Below are positions 26,853 to 36,111 of a stretch of 64,000 nucleotides of DNA, in pieces. The stretch spans positions 5,208,001-5,272,000 of the forward strand of contig NZ_CP123228.1 in assembly GCF_029855045.1 (NCBI RefSeq), given 5' to 3'. The notes under the pieces are model-generated. The model saw only the letters and a program-made list of their open reading frames with translations. It had not been told where the DNA came from and did not search any database. The position numbers and the translations under genes were made by a program. Position 1 is the stretch's first letter. Each line of letters begins with the position of its first letter. The stretch is from Piscinibacter sp. XHJ-5 (GTDB lineage: Bacteria; Pseudomonadota; Gammaproteobacteria; Burkholderiales; Burkholderiaceae_C).

Positions 26853-27782
26853 ATGGACCAGGGACCGCTGTTTCCCGGCTTCGTGCCCCACCGCATCTCG
26901 ACCGAGCCGGCGGTGGAGATCCACGCGCTCGTGGGCGGCAGCGGGCCGCCGCTGCTGCTGCTGCACGGCCATCCGCAGACCCATGCGATCTGGCACCGGG
27001 TGGCGCCGGCGCTGGCCGAGCGCTTCACGCTGGTCCTGGCCGACCTGCGCGGCTACGGCGACTCGTCCAAGCCCGCCGGTGCGGCAGACCATGTCAACTA
27101 CAGCAAGCGGGTGATGGCGCGCGACATGCTGCGGCTGATGCACTCACTGGGCTTCCAGGCGTTCAGCGTGCTGGCCCACGACCGCGGCGCGCGGCTGGCG
27201 CATCGGCTGGCCCTGGACCATGCCGGCGCGGTCCGTCGCCTGGTCCTGCTCGACATCGCGCCGACGCTCGCCATGTACGAGCAGACGACGCAGGCGTTCG
27301 CGCGCGCGTACTGGCATTGGTTCTTCCTCATCCAGCCGGCGCCCTTGCCCGAACGCCTGATCGAGGCCGACCCGGCGGCGTATGTCCGCGACGTGATGGG
27401 CCGGCGCAGCGCCGGCCTCGCGCCATTCGATCCGCGGGCGCTGGCTGAATACATGCGCGCCCTTTCCCTGCCCGGCACGGCGCACGGCATCTGCGAGGAC
27501 TACCGTGCCAGCGCCGGCATCGACCTCGAGCACGACCGGCAGGATCTGGCGAACGGACGACGGCTTTCGATGCCGGTGCTGGCGCTGTGGGGCGAGCACG
27601 GGGTGGTGCACCGCTGCTTCCAGCCGCTGGGCGAATGGCAGCGCGTGGCCGACGATGTGCGCGGGGAGGCCTTGCCGTGCGGGCACTACATCGCGGAGGA
27701 AGCGCCCGACCTGCTGGTGGCCAAGGCGTTGCCGTTTCTCGCGGGCTCTTCCACTCCCGCGAGCGGGAGAGGGTCGGGGTGA
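26853..27782 (+). CDS. alpha/beta hydrolase of the fluoroacetate (haloacetate) dehalogenase type
   Basis: 309 residues. All residues known from fluoroacetate dehalogenase are present at nearly the same numbers: nucleophile D110 with R111 and R114 in HDRGARLAHR, D134 in LLDIAP, the halide-binding H155-W156 in YWHWFF, a tyrosine at 217 (DYRAS) and the catalytic H278 in CGHYIAEE. The oxyanion region LHGHPQTH is typical. It would hydrolyse 2-haloacids to glycolate. It is the only plus-strand gene inside the minus-strand flagellar block and appears inserted between flhB and cheZ. The last about 12 residues are read from a dispersed repeat (27752-27806), so the C-terminus may have been extended by that repeat. 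Confidence 0.85.
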   Translation: MDQGPLFPGFVPHRISTEPAVEIHALVGGSGPPLLLLHGHPQTHAIWHRVAPALAERFTLVLADLRGYGDSSKPAGAADHVNYSKRVMARDMLRLMHSLGFQAFSVLAHDRGARLAHRLALDHAGAVRRLVLLDIAPTLAMYEQTTQAFARAYWHWFFLIQPAPLPERLIEADPAAYVRDVMGRRSAGLAPFDPRALAEYMRALSLPGTAHGICEDYRASAGIDLEHDRQDLANGRRLSMPVLALWGEHGVVHRCFQPLGEWQRVADDVRGEALPCGHYIAEEAPDLLVAKALPFLAGSSTPASGRGSG

Positions 27783-27806
27783 GGTCTCTCCCGCGAGTGG
27801 GAGAGA
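27752..27806. repeat. dispersed GC-rich palindromic repeat (CCCTCACCCCG-CCCTCTCCCGC type)
   Basis: Two adjacent hairpins (CTCCCGCgaGCGGGAG, then CTCTCCCGCgagtGGGAGAG) flank GTCGGGGTGAGG, the reverse complement of the flank seen at 36007, 41456 and 59962. It overlaps the end of the hydrolase gene and may also end its transcript. Confidence 0.6.
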
Positions 27807-27816
27807 AGCAGAAAGG

Positions 27817-28455
27817 TCAGAACCCCAGGCTCGCCAGCAGATCGTCCACTTCGCCCTGGTTCGACACCACGTCGGTGCGCGTCGACGGATCGACCACCGG
27901 CCCGTTGAGGGCTTCGGTCACCACGGGCGTCTTGGCCACCTGATCCGGTGGCGCCACCTGGATCAGCAGCTTCACCAGGCTGTCCTCCAGATCCCCGGCC
28001 AGCTTGACGACCTTGGCCACCACCTGGCCGGTGAGGTCGTGGAAGTCCTGGGCCATCATGATGTCGGTCAGGTGCTGGTCGATGCGCGCCGTGGCGGCCT
28101 CGACGTCGTCGACGAAGTTCATCACCGAGCCGGAGGCCACCGCGCGCACCGGATCGGCGACGATGGATTGCGCCATGGCCCGGGTCTCGCGCGCGATCTT
28201 CTCGTGCTCGGCCTTGGCCTGATCGACCGAGTTCAGCACCTTCTCGGCCGCGTCGCCGGTCTTCTTGGCAACGTAGTTCAGGCGGCTGCGCGCGTCGGGC
28301 AGGTTGTCGGCGGCGATCTGCAGGTGCGGCATGACGCCCAGCTGCTGCAGCGTGTCGTGCAGCAGCCGGGTCAGGTGGCCGATCTGCTCGTACACCTCGG
28401 GCGAGGCGCCTACCGGGGCAGGCGGGGCGAGCGTGGTGGAGTCTTCCATCTTCAT
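27817..28455 (-). CDS. cheZ: chemotaxis protein phosphatase CheZ
   Basis: 212 residues. The long helical hairpin holds MMAQDFHDLTGQVV with catalytic D140 and Q144, equivalent to Asp143 and Gln147 of E. coli CheZ. The C-terminus (EVDDLLASLGF) is the CheY-binding peptide. It dephosphorylates CheY-P. It follows cheY by 10 nt. Confidence 0.97.
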   Translation of the reverse strand: MKMEDSTTLAPPAPVGASPEVYEQIGHLTRLLHDTLQQLGVMPHLQIAADNLPDARSRLNYVAKKTGDAAEKVLNSVDQAKAEHEKIARETRAMAQSIVADPVRAVASGSVMNFVDDVEAATARIDQHLTDIMMAQDFHDLTGQVVAKVVKLAGDLEDSLVKLLIQVAPPDQVAKTPVVTEALNGPVVDPSTRTDVVSNQGEVDDLLASLGF

Positions 28456-28465
28456 GGCTGGTTCC

Positions 28466-28867
28466 TCACGCCGCGGCCATGAGCTTCTGCATGATCTTCT
28501 GCACCTTCTCCTCGAGCGTCGCTTTGGTGAAGGGCTTGACGATGTAGCCGGCCGCGCCGTCCTGGGCGGCGCGCACGATGTCCTCCTTGCGCGCCTCGGC
28601 GGTGACCATCAGCACCGGCAGGTGCTTCAGGCTCTCGTCCTTCTTCACCGCGGCCAGCAGCTCGAAGCCGTTCATGTTCGGCATGTTGATGTCGCTGACG
28701 ACGAAGTCGAACTTCGCGTTCTTCAGCATGTTCAGCGCGACCGCGCCGTCCTCGGCTTCCTCGGCGTTGTTGTAGCCGATCTCCTTCAACAGGCCGCGCA
28801 CGATGCGGCGCATCGTCGAGAAGTCGTCGACGATCAGGAACTTCATGTCGGTCGGGGGGGTGCTCAT
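28466..28867 (-). CDS. cheY: chemotaxis response regulator CheY (first copy)
   Basis: 133 residues. The ATG at 28867 has GAGGA 5 nt upstream; [14 protein letters not shown] follows seven residues later. Phosphoacceptor D59 ([12 protein letters not shown]), T in MVTAEA and K in IVKPFTK are present. Phospho-CheY binds FliM to switch rotation. It pairs with CheZ downstream and is probably transcribed from the sigma-28 promoter inside the end of motB. Confidence 0.97.
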   Translation of the reverse strand: MSTPPTDMKFLIVDDFSTMRRIVRGLLKEIGYNNAEEAEDGAVALNMLKNAKFDFVVSDINMPNMNGFELLAAVKKDESLKHLPVLMVTAEARKEDIVRAAQDGAAGYIVKPFTKATLEEKVQKIMQKLMAAA

Positions 28868-28907
28868 CACTGTCCTCGTCAAGTGGCCGCCGTGGCGTTT
28901 GCGGCCT

Positions 28908-28934
28908 TTATCGGGAATTCGGAAGGGAAGTTGA
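28908..28934 (-). promoter_or_regulatory. sigma-28 promoter for cheY-cheZ
   Basis: Coding-strand TCAA (28931-28934), 15 nt, then CCCGATAA (28908-28915), one mismatch from the sigma-28 consensus. It lies inside the last codons of motB, about 40 nt before the cheY start. Confidence 0.75.
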
Positions 28935-29855
28935 GGGCTCGGCTTCGGCGCCGACTGCGGCGTCCGACACATCCACCGGCTCGGTGGGACGGCCGAAGAA
29001 GCGGTCCTCGGCGTCGCGGTTCATCACGATGATGCTGATGCGCCGGTTGGCCGGATTCAACGGGTCGCTGCGGTCGAGCAGTGCGCTCGAGGCGAGGCCC
29101 TGCACGCGCAGCACGCGGGCGTCGGGCAGGCCGCCAGCCACCAGCTCGCGGCGCGACGCGTTGGCGCGGTCGGCCGACAGCTCCCAGTTGCTGTAGCCGC
29201 GCTCGCCGGCCGAGAACGCCGCCGCGTCGGTGTGGCCTTCGAGCGTGAGGCGGTTGGGCACTTCGGTGAGCACTTCGCCGATCAGCCGCAGCAGCTCGCG
29301 CATGTAGGGCTGCACCGTCGCGCTGCCGCTGGAGAACATCGGCCGCTGCTGCTCGTCGACGATCTGGATGCGCAGGCCATCGGCCGTCATGTCAAGGCGG
29401 ATCTGCGACTTCAGCGCCGCCAGCCTGGCGTTGTTGGCGAGCTTGCCTTCGAAGCTGTTCTTCAGCCCCTGCAGCCGCTCCAGCTCGGCCCGCCGCTGCG
29501 CCGCCTTGAAGGCCTGCAGGTTGATGGTCTTGCGCGTCTTCTCGGTGTCGCCGTTCTTCACCTGGCCGCCCTGGCGCGACAGGTCCGCGCCGCCGCCCTT
29601 GATGACGTGCGACGAATCGCCCGAGCCGCTGCCGCCCATCAGCGCGACCTTGAGCGGCGAGTTGAAGTAGTCGGCGATGCCCTTCTTGTCGCCTTCGGTG
29701 GTGGAGCCGAGCAGCCACATCAGCAGGAAGAAGGCCATCATCGCCGTGACGAAGTCGGCGTAGGCGATCTTCCAGGCGCCGCCGTGGTGTCCGTGGCCGC
29801 CTTTCTTGATGCGCTTGACGATGATCGGCTGGAGCTTCTTGGAGTCACCGGCCAT
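28908..29855 (-). CDS. motB: flagellar motor stator protein MotB
   Basis: 315 residues from the ATG at 29855 ([49 protein letters not shown]). The single transmembrane helix holds the proton-carrying D34 in YADFV. The C-terminal OmpA-like peptidoglycan-binding domain reads [12 protein letters not shown] … [11 protein letters not shown] … NRRISIIV. Its last codons contain the cheY promoter. It is separated from motA by an inverted-repeat element. Confidence 0.97.
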   Translation of the reverse strand: MAGDSKKLQPIIVKRIKKGGHGHHGGAWKIAYADFVTAMMAFFLLMWLLGSTTEGDKKGIADYFNSPLKVALMGGSGSGDSSHVIKGGGADLSRQGGQVKNGDTEKTRKTINLQAFKAAQRRAELERLQGLKNSFEGKLANNARLAALKSQIRLDMTADGLRIQIVDEQQRPMFSSGSATVQPYMRELLRLIGEVLTEVPNRLTLEGHTDAAAFSAGERGYSNWELSADRANASRRELVAGGLPDARVLRVQGLASSALLDRSDPLNPANRRISIIVMNRDAEDRFFGRPTEPVDVSDAAVGAEAEPSTSLPNSR

Positions 29856-29892
29856 GATGCGTGTCCTTGCACGGTGGGTGCCCGCACGGGGG

Positions 29893-30044
29893 GGCCGGCC
29901 TGCGGCCGGCATGACTCAATGCACGACTCCCCCTGCCCCCCTCCGAGAGGGGGTTCCCGCTCGACCGACGACACCCACCAGCCTCCATCCGAGAGAAAGG
30001 CTGGAGGGAGCTGTGCATCAAGCCATGCCGGCCGCAGGCCGGCC
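29893..30044. repeat. inverted-repeat element between motA and motB
   Basis: Two imperfect arms of about 40 bp (29893-29932 and 30005-30044), both containing CCGGCCTGCGGCCGGCATG or its complement followed by an ATGCAC segment, enclose about 70 bp with smaller hairpins. It splits the motAB operon by 216 bp, whereas motA and motB normally lie close or overlap. A related fragment (GGCTGGAGGGAG) recurs at about 31141. Confidence 0.6.
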
Positions 30045-30071
30045 TCAGCGATGCCTGGGCGCTGCCACGCA

Positions 30072-30932
30072 TCACTTCTTGCCCTTCACATGCGACTCGA
30101 GCTCGGCGAAGGTCGGCCGGTCTGCCGAATACAGCACCTTGCGGCCGAACTCCACCGCCACCTGCGGGGCATAGCCCTGCATGCTGGCCAGCAGCGTGGT
30201 CTTGATGCACTGCAGCTCCTTGGTGCCCTCGTCGTTCTTCTGCTCCAGCAGGCCGCCCAGCGGCTCGACCACGCAGTACGCGAGCAGGATGCCCAGGAAG
30301 GTGCCGACCAGCGCCGAGCCGATCATGCCGCCGAGGATGGCGGGCGGCTGGCCCACCGAGCCCATGGTGTTCACCACGCCGAGCACCGCGGCCACGATGC
30401 CGAAGGCCGGCAGCGCGCCGGCCAGGCGGGCAATGGCGGCCACCGGCGCATGCTGCTCGTGATGGTGCGTCTCGATCTCGCTGTCCATCAGGCTTTCGAT
30501 CTCGTGCGCATTGAGGTTGCCCGAGACCATCATGCGCAGGTAGTCGGTGATGAACTCGACCACGTGATGATCGCTGCCGACGGTGGCGTACTTCTGGAAC
30601 AGCGGCGATGCGTGTGGATCCTCGACGTCCTTCTCGATGGACATCAGTCCCTCCTTGCGCGCCTTCTGCAGGATGTCGAACAGCAGCGCCATCAGCTCCA
30701 TGTAGCGCGCCTTCGAGTACTTCGATCCCTTCAGCAGGCCGGGGATGGCGCCTATCGTCGCCTTCAGCACCTTCGGCTGGTTGTTCACCGTGAACGCCCC
30801 CAGCGCACCGCCCAGGATGGCCAGCAGCTCGGTCGGCAGGGCGTGCAGGATCACGCCGATGTTGCCGCCATGGACGATGTAGGCGCCGAAGATGCACCCG
30901 AGCGCAACGACGTAGCCGATGATGACGAACAT
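30072..30932 (-). CDS. motA: flagellar motor stator protein MotA
   Basis: 286 residues from the ATG at 30932 (MFVIIGYVVALGCIFGAYIVHGG). Four transmembrane helices; the cytosolic loop contains RKEGLMSIEKDVE with the charged residues that contact FliG. The second helix pair begins PAFGIVAAVLGVVNTM. It forms the proton channel with MotB. It is led by a sigma-28 promoter about 60 nt upstream. Confidence 0.98.
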   Translation of the reverse strand: MFVIIGYVVALGCIFGAYIVHGGNIGVILHALPTELLAILGGALGAFTVNNQPKVLKATIGAIPGLLKGSKYSKARYMELMALLFDILQKARKEGLMSIEKDVEDPHASPLFQKYATVGSDHHVVEFITDYLRMMVSGNLNAHEIESLMDSEIETHHHEQHAPVAAIARLAGALPAFGIVAAVLGVVNTMGSVGQPPAILGGMIGSALVGTFLGILLAYCVVEPLGGLLEQKNDEGTKELQCIKTTLLASMQGYAPQVAVEFGRKVLYSADRPTFAELESHVKGKK

Positions 30933-30991
30933 GGTGTGCGTTATTCGAGGAATCGCGGCCGCCACGATGTGCGGCGGCTGATCTGCCGGCT

Positions 30992-31018
30992 TTATCGGCC
31001 CGCAAGCGTTTCACTTGA
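30992..31018 (-). promoter_or_regulatory. sigma-28 promoter for motA
   Basis: Coding-strand TCAA (31015-31018), 15 nt, then a perfect GCCGATAA (30992-30999). Confidence 0.85.
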
Positions 31019-31171
31019 GTGTGGCCGCAGAACCCGCCCCGTGATCGCCACAACAACCGACCTTCCACCACCCACATACCCAGAAGGCCCGCGGGCAACG
31101 CCCGCTCGTCCTTCATGCTGGAGCCTCCCTCCCGGAGGGAGGCTGGAGGGAGCAGTGAATTCAGCGGCCCA

Positions 31172-31217
31172 GGGCCCGCTTTTTTTGCCGTCCAAGGACG
31201 GCAAAAAAAACGGGCCC
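31172..31217 (-). terminator. long hairpin terminator after flhC
   Basis: GGGCCCG, a T-tract, GCCGTCC, a 2-nt loop AA, GGACGGC, an A-tract and CGGGCCC form a nearly perfect 22-bp stem that works in both directions by sequence. It separates flhDC from the motA promoter. The rest of the 417-bp gap (30933-31349) holds the motA promoter and GC-rich repeat fragments. Confidence 0.8.
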
Positions 31218-31349
31218 TCGCGGGGCCCTGTGGAAAGCACACTTGGAATGTGCCAGGAGGAGACAAGACAAGGAACGGAACGTTCAAGTTATCGGCGGTG
31301 GGAGGGCAACTTTCAAATGCCTTCGCGTCGCCGATGCCGAGAGCGTGAA

Positions 31350-31886
31350 TTAGTGCATCTGAATGCCGCCCGCCGAGCGGCCCTTGCCGGCGCGCGCCGG
31401 CGGGTTGCACAGGCCGCACACGTAGTGCTTGGCGATCTCGTGCGGGTGGGTGACGAACTTGCCGCCGCACTTGGAGCAGGGGGTCAGCGTGAGCATGCCG
31501 TTGTCGACGAACTTCACCAGGCGCCAGGCGCGGGTGACCGACAGCAGCGCTTCCAGGCCCTGCGCGGTGGTCTGTTCCTGGTAGAGCTGGTAGGCCTTGA
31601 TGACGGTGTCGATCTCGTCCATCTCGGCCACCTTGTTCAGGTATTCGTGGATGTTGAGGAAGAGCGAGGCGTGGATGTTGGGCTGCCAGGTCATGAACCA
31701 GTCGGTCGAGAACGGCAGCTGGCCCTTGCTCGGCGACTTGCCCGAGACTTCCTTGTACAGCCGCAGCAGGCGCTCGTAGGACAGGTCGGTCTCCGACTCG
31801 AGGACCTGCAGGCGGGCACCCAGGTTGATCAGGGTGACGGCGCGCTCGATCTGCTTGGCTTCGGTCAGGATGCTCTTGGTACGCAT
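31350..31886 (-). CDS. flhC: flagellar master transcription activator FlhC
   Basis: 178 residues from the ATG at 31886 (MRTKSILTEAKQIERAVTLI). Zinc ligands are seen as CSKCGG and CGLC near residues 137-160. With FlhD it forms the FlhD4C2 activator of class II flagellar operons. It follows flhD by 97 nt. Confidence 0.97.
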   Translation of the reverse strand: MRTKSILTEAKQIERAVTLINLGARLQVLESETDLSYERLLRLYKEVSGKSPSKGQLPFSTDWFMTWQPNIHASLFLNIHEYLNKVAEMDEIDTVIKAYQLYQEQTTAQGLEALLSVTRAWRLVKFVDNGMLTLTPCSKCGGKFVTHPHEIAKHYVCGLCNPPARAGKGRSAGGIQMH

Positions 31887-31983
31887 GATGTGTGCCTGGT
31901 CTTGTGATGGCCCGGGTGAAACCAGCGTTTCACCCGGGCGGCGGTGGCGTCCCAACGACGCTTCCCTTCCCCTTGAAATTCTT

Positions 31984-32304
31984 TCAGGCGGCTTCCTGGT
32001 GCCGGCCCGCCATCAGGATCGACGCATGCAGGCGCGTCGTCGTGTCGTTGGCGGCCTTGCCGTGGTTGGTGAGCAGGCCCCACACCAGGTCGTCGTCCAT
32101 GCGGAACTTGCACAGCAGCGTGTTGCCGGAGGCGATCTTCATCATCTGGGCCGGGCTCAGCAGCGCGATCAGCGCAGCGTTCTCCTCGCTGATGCCCAGG
32201 CGGTACAGCGCCTGCTCGCGGTCCGCCCGGATCAGGCTTTGCGCCAGCATCAGGTAGGACAGGTTGGCTTCGCGGATTTCGCTGAGGATCTGGTCGGCGT
32301 TCAT
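31984..32304 (-). CDS. flhD: flagellar master regulator FlhD
   Basis: 106 residues from the ATG at 32304 (MNADQILSEIREANLSYLMLAQSLIRADREQALYRLGISEENAALI). This is the typical FlhD helical sequence. It is the first gene of flhDC and divergent from the flagellin gene. No dependable -10/-35 pair could be picked in the upstream region. Confidence 0.96.
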   Translation of the reverse strand: MNADQILSEIREANLSYLMLAQSLIRADREQALYRLGISEENAALIALLSPAQMMKIASGNTLLCKFRMDDDLVWGLLTNHGKAANDTTTRLHASILMAGRHQEAA

Positions 32305-32604
32305 GGGTGTCTGGGCTCCGGTGTGTCTTGCTCTGGTGTTTGATCTGTCTTGCGTCGAAGGGTTGGTGATTGCTTCAACGTGAAACGGATTGTGGTCACC
32401 GGAGATGGGGGCCGACATCAGGTCAGTTCTGTGGCTTGAGTCCCGCTTCTTCCATGGGGCAAGTAAGGCAAATTCCTACAGGCAGACCCTGCCCCGGCCA
32501 AGCGTGAAGTCCGATACGAAATGGAAAGACTGCGGCCGATCACCGGCCAATTCCGCAGATCGCGCTTCTTGACTTCTTGCGCAGGAGTGCGCAAGCGGCA
32601 GCCC
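32305..32604. other. flhD upstream half of the flhD/fliC1 divergent region, no gene seen
   Basis: The segment is less GC-rich than its surroundings and should hold the flhDC promoter and its regulator sites. I see no open frame with a ribosome site and no clear repeat. Confidence 0.4.
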
Positions 32605-32632
32605 TAAAGTTCTGGAATGAGCGCTCCGATAA
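32605..32632 (+). promoter_or_regulatory. sigma-28 promoter for the first flagellin gene
   Basis: TAAA (32605-32608), 16 nt, then TCCGATAA (32625-32632). It would give an untranslated leader of about 235 nt before the ATG at 32874, long enough for post-transcriptional control. The leader has no clear open frame. Confidence 0.75.
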
Positions 32633-32873
32633 GCATCCCAACGCTCTCGGGACTTCGGAAACGGGAGGCGTGGTCCGGTTAGCCGGCCGAGGGTTGGACA
32701 GCGATCAGCGCTTCAGGACTCAACGGTTGACTAGCGTCGGGCGGCTGGTGTGAAGGGCATGGGGCCCGCACACCGCAGGCAACGGTGCGAAGCAGGTCCG
32801 CCTTCGACGCACAAACGCATGTAACGCCGGCGGCTAGGCCGGGAGTCCGTCAACTATCAGGAGCCTTTCAATC

Positions 32874-34331
32874 ATGGCTATGTCGATCAATACCAACATC
32901 TCGTCGCTCACCGCCCAGCGCAGCTCGGGCAAGGTGCAAGACGCTCTTTCCACCGCGATGGCTCGCCTGTCTTCGGGCCTGCGCATCAACAGCGCCAAGG
33001 ACGACGCCGCCGGCCTCGCCATCACCGAGCGCTTCTCGACGCAGATCCGCGGCCTGAACCAGGCGGCGCGCAACGCCAACGACGCCATCTCGCTGTCGCA
33101 GACGGCCGAAGGCGCGCTCGCTGAAGTCTCGAACAACCTGCAGCGCATCCGCGAGCTGGCCGTCCAGTCGGCCAACGCCACCAACAGCGCCAGCGACCGT
33201 GCCGGTCTGCAGCAGGAAGTCTCGCAGCTGATCGCCGAAGTGGACCGCGTGGCCACGCAGACCGAGTTCAACGGCCTCAAGCTGCTCGACGGCAGCTTCA
33301 CCAGCAAGGCTTTCCAGGTCGGCGCCAATGCCAACCAGACCATCGACATCAGCGCCATCGCGAGCGCACGCACGACGGCGATGGGCCAGGGCTACGGCTC
33401 GACGATCGCCGGCACCACGCTGACCGCGGCCACGGGCATCACCGCCGCCGGCCAGTTCACGATCCAGCTCGGCACGACGACCGCGGTCGACGTCTTCACC
33501 GCCTCGGGCGGCGCGGCCATCGCGGGCGACGCGAAGTCGCTGGCCAATGCGATCAACGCCTCCGGCATCTCGGGCCTGACCGCCACCGCCGCGGCCACCA
33601 GCAGCGCCGCCGGCACCTACACCGACACCGGTGCCGTCACCGCCGGCACCGCCACGCTGACGCTCAACGGCATCGGCATCTCGCTGAACGTGACCGGCGT
33701 GGGTGCCACCGACGTGGCCAACACCCTGGCCGCGATCAACCAGAACAGCGCCGCCACCGGAGTGTCCGCAGTCGCCAACGGCGGCGGTGGTCTCACGCTG
33801 ACGGCCGCCGACGGCCGCAACATCACGATGGCCTATGCCAACGGCACCGCCACCGTCGCCACTGCCGACGACATGGGCCTGACCGGCGTCGCCGCGACGA
33901 CCTACGGCTCGTACAGCCTGTCGTACAACGGCAGCAGCACGGTCACCGTCGCCGGCTCGGCCGCCGCGGGTGTCAAGGGCGTGGCCAACGCCGCGACCAA
34001 CGCGCAAGCCACCGGCACGGCCGTCAAGAACGTCGACATCTCGACGGTGGCCGGCGCCAACGCGGCGATCCGTTCCATGGACAACGCGCTCGACACGGTC
34101 AACAGCCAGCGTGCGGCCCTGGGCGCCTACCAGAACCGCTTCTCCTCGACGATCTCGAGCCTGCAGACGACCAGCGAGAACCTGTCGGCTTCGCGCAGCC
34201 GCATCCAGGACGCCGACTTCGCCGCGGAAACCGCCGCCCTGTCGCGTGCCCAGGTGCTGCAGCAGGCCGCCACGGCGATGGTCGCGCAGGCGAACCAGCT
34301 GCCGCAGCAAGTGCTGCAACTGCTGCGCTGA
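32874..34331 (+). CDS. fliC: flagellin (first copy)
   Basis: 485 residues, start with AGGAG 10 nt upstream ([25 protein letters not shown]). Conserved D0/D1 helices at both ends: [19 protein letters not shown], and [45 protein letters not shown]…VLQLLR. The middle domain is rich in Ala, Thr and Gly. It is about 90 % alike to the next gene, with a 126-bp identical block inside the middle domain. It is followed by a strong terminator, so the two flagellins can be expressed apart. Confidence 0.97.
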   Translation: MAMSINTNISSLTAQRSSGKVQDALSTAMARLSSGLRINSAKDDAAGLAITERFSTQIRGLNQAARNANDAISLSQTAEGALAEVSNNLQRIRELAVQSANATNSASDRAGLQQEVSQLIAEVDRVATQTEFNGLKLLDGSFTSKAFQVGANANQTIDISAIASARTTAMGQGYGSTIAGTTLTAATGITAAGQFTIQLGTTTAVDVFTASGGAAIAGDAKSLANAINASGISGLTATAAATSSAAGTYTDTGAVTAGTATLTLNGIGISLNVTGVGATDVANTLAAINQNSAATGVSAVANGGGGLTLTAADGRNITMAYANGTATVATADDMGLTGVAATTYGSYSLSYNGSSTVTVAGSAAAGVKGVANAATNAQATGTAVKNVDISTVAGANAAIRSMDNALDTVNSQRAALGAYQNRFSSTISSLQTTSENLSASRSRIQDADFAAETAALSRAQVLQQAATAMVAQANQLPQQVLQLLR

Positions 34332-34364
34332 TCTCCGGCGAGGCCGAGGCCTCGCGCTCACGAC

Positions 34365-34404
34365 AAGGCCCGTGCCCGGCTTCGCGCCGCACGGGCCTTT
34401 TCTC
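34365..34404 (+). terminator. rho-independent terminator of the first flagellin gene
   Basis: AAGGCCCGTGC, a 13-nt loop, GCACGGGCCTT, then TTCTC: an 11-bp perfect stem 33 nt past the stop codon. Confidence 0.9.
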
Positions 34405-34541
34405 GTCCGACCCTGTGCTGGTGTGCGAACTGACCGACTTTGTTCGCTCTTTTCGTGGCTTCCTGCCGCCACCGGCCTCTCCACAATGAACTCACCACGT
34501 CCCGATGGGGCGTACGAGTCACCCATTGAAGGAGAGCCACC

Positions 34542-36002
34542 GTGGCCCAGACGATCAACACCAACATCTCGTCGCTGACCGCACAGCGCAGCGCGAGCAA
34601 GATCCAGGATCAGCTGTCGACCGCGATGGCTCGCCTGTCCTCGGGCCTGCGCATCAACAGCGCCAAGGACGACGCCGCCGGCCTCGCCATCTCGGAGCGC
34701 TTCACCACGCAGATCCGGGGCCTGAACCAGGCGGCGCGCAACGCCAACGACGGCATCTCGCTGTCGCAGACGGCCGAAGGCGCGCTCGCCGAAGTCTCGA
34801 ACAACCTGCAGCGCATCCGGGAGCTGTCGATCCAGTCGGCCAACGCCACCAACAGCGCCACCGACCGCGTGGCACTGCAGCAGGAAGTGGCGCAGCTGAT
34901 CGCCGAAGTGGACCGCGTGGCCACGCAGACCGAGTTCAACGGCCTCAAGCTGCTCGACGGCAGCTTCACGACCAAGAGCTTCCAGATCGGCGCCAACGCC
35001 AACCAGACCATCGACGTGGCCGGCATCGCCAGCGCACGCGCCACCGCGCTCGGCCAGGGCTACGGCTCGACGATCGCCGGCACCACGCTGGGCGCGACCA
35101 CCGGCATCACCGCCGCGGGCCAGTTCACCCTCCAGGTGGGCACCAACACCGCCATCGACGTCTTCGCGGCCTCGGGCGGCGCGGCCATCGCGGGCGACGC
35201 GAAGTCGCTGGCCAATGCGATCAACGCCTCCGGCATCTCGGGCCTGACCGCCACCGCCGCGGCCACCAGCAGCGCCGCCGGCACCTACACCGACAGCGGC
35301 GCCGTCACTGCCGGCACCGCCACGCTGACGCTCAACGGCATCGGCATCTCGCTGAACGTGACCGGCGTGGGCGGCACCGACGTGGCCAACACCCTGGCCG
35401 CGATCAACCAGAACAGCGCCGCCACCGGCGTGTCCGCAGTCGCCAACGGCGGCGGCGGTCTCACGCTGACGGCCGCCGACGGCCGCAACATCACCATGGC
35501 CTATGCCAACGGCACCGCCACCGTCGCCACTGCCAGCGACCTCGGCCTCACCGGCGTGGCCGCGACCACCTACGGCTCCTACAGCCTGTCGTACACCGGC
35601 AGCAGCACCATCACGGTCGGCGGCTCGGCCGCGGCCAACGTGAAGGGCGTGGCCAATGGCGCCACCAACGCGCAGGCCACCGGCACGGCGGTGATGAACG
35701 TGGACATCTCCACCGTCGCCGGTGCCAACGCGGCGATCCGCTCGATGGACAACGCGCTCGACACGGTCAACAGCCAGCGTGCGGCCCTGGGCGCCTACCA
35801 GAACCGCTTCTCGTCCACGATCGCCAGCCTGCAGACGACCAGCGAGAACCTGTCGGCATCGCGCAGCCGCATCCAGGACGCCGACTTCGCCGCGGAAACC
35901 GCCGCCCTGTCGCGTGCCCAGGTGCTGCAGCAGGCCGCCACGGCGATGGTCGCGCAGGCGAACCAGCTGCCGCAGCAAGTGCTGCAACTGCTCAAGGGCT
36001 GA
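34542..36002 (+). CDS. fliC: flagellin (second copy)
   Basis: 486 residues from a GTG with AAGGAGAG 7 nt upstream ([25 protein letters not shown]). Same layout as the first copy, with differences concentrated near the N-terminal third and around the T/S-rich loops. Ends [11 protein letters not shown]. No convincing sigma-28 site was found in the 140 nt after the terminator, in contrast to the first copy, so its promoter may differ. Confidence 0.97.
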   Translation: MAQTINTNISSLTAQRSASKIQDQLSTAMARLSSGLRINSAKDDAAGLAISERFTTQIRGLNQAARNANDGISLSQTAEGALAEVSNNLQRIRELSIQSANATNSATDRVALQQEVAQLIAEVDRVATQTEFNGLKLLDGSFTTKSFQIGANANQTIDVAGIASARATALGQGYGSTIAGTTLGATTGITAAGQFTLQVGTNTAIDVFAASGGAAIAGDAKSLANAINASGISGLTATAAATSSAAGTYTDSGAVTAGTATLTLNGIGISLNVTGVGGTDVANTLAAINQNSAATGVSAVANGGGGLTLTAADGRNITMAYANGTATVATASDLGLTGVAATTYGSYSLSYTGSSTITVGGSAAANVKGVANGATNAQATGTAVMNVDISTVAGANAAIRSMDNALDTVNSQRAALGAYQNRFSSTIASLQTTSENLSASRSRIQDADFAAETAALSRAQVLQQAATAMVAQANQLPQQVLQLLKG

Positions 36003-36006
36003 CGAG

Positions 36007-36043
36007 GCCCTCACCCCGGCCCTCTTCCGCAAGCGGGAGAAGG
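36007..36043. repeat. dispersed CCCTCACCCCGGCCCTC repeat after the second flagellin
   Basis: GGCCCTCACCCCGGCCCTC followed by the hairpin CTTCCGCaaGCGGGAG. Same family as at 41456 and 59962; it may act as the transcription end of the flagellin gene. Confidence 0.6.
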
Positions 36044-36057
36044 AGCCGAGCGTCGTC

Positions 36058-36084
36058 TCAAGTTCTCCAGACCGCTGCCGATAA
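36058..36084 (+). promoter_or_regulatory. sigma-28 promoter for fliD
   Basis: TCAA (36058-36061), exactly 15 nt, and a perfect GCCGATAA (36077-36084), 28 nt before the fliD ATG. Confidence 0.85.
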
Positions 36085-36111
36085 GGCCTGACGTACGGAA
36101 GGAATGTTGTC

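Noticed and set aside
34542..36002. Flagellin pair as an invertible phase-variation switch
   Set aside because: Both copies are in the same orientation with no inverted repeats around either promoter and no recombinase gene nearby.
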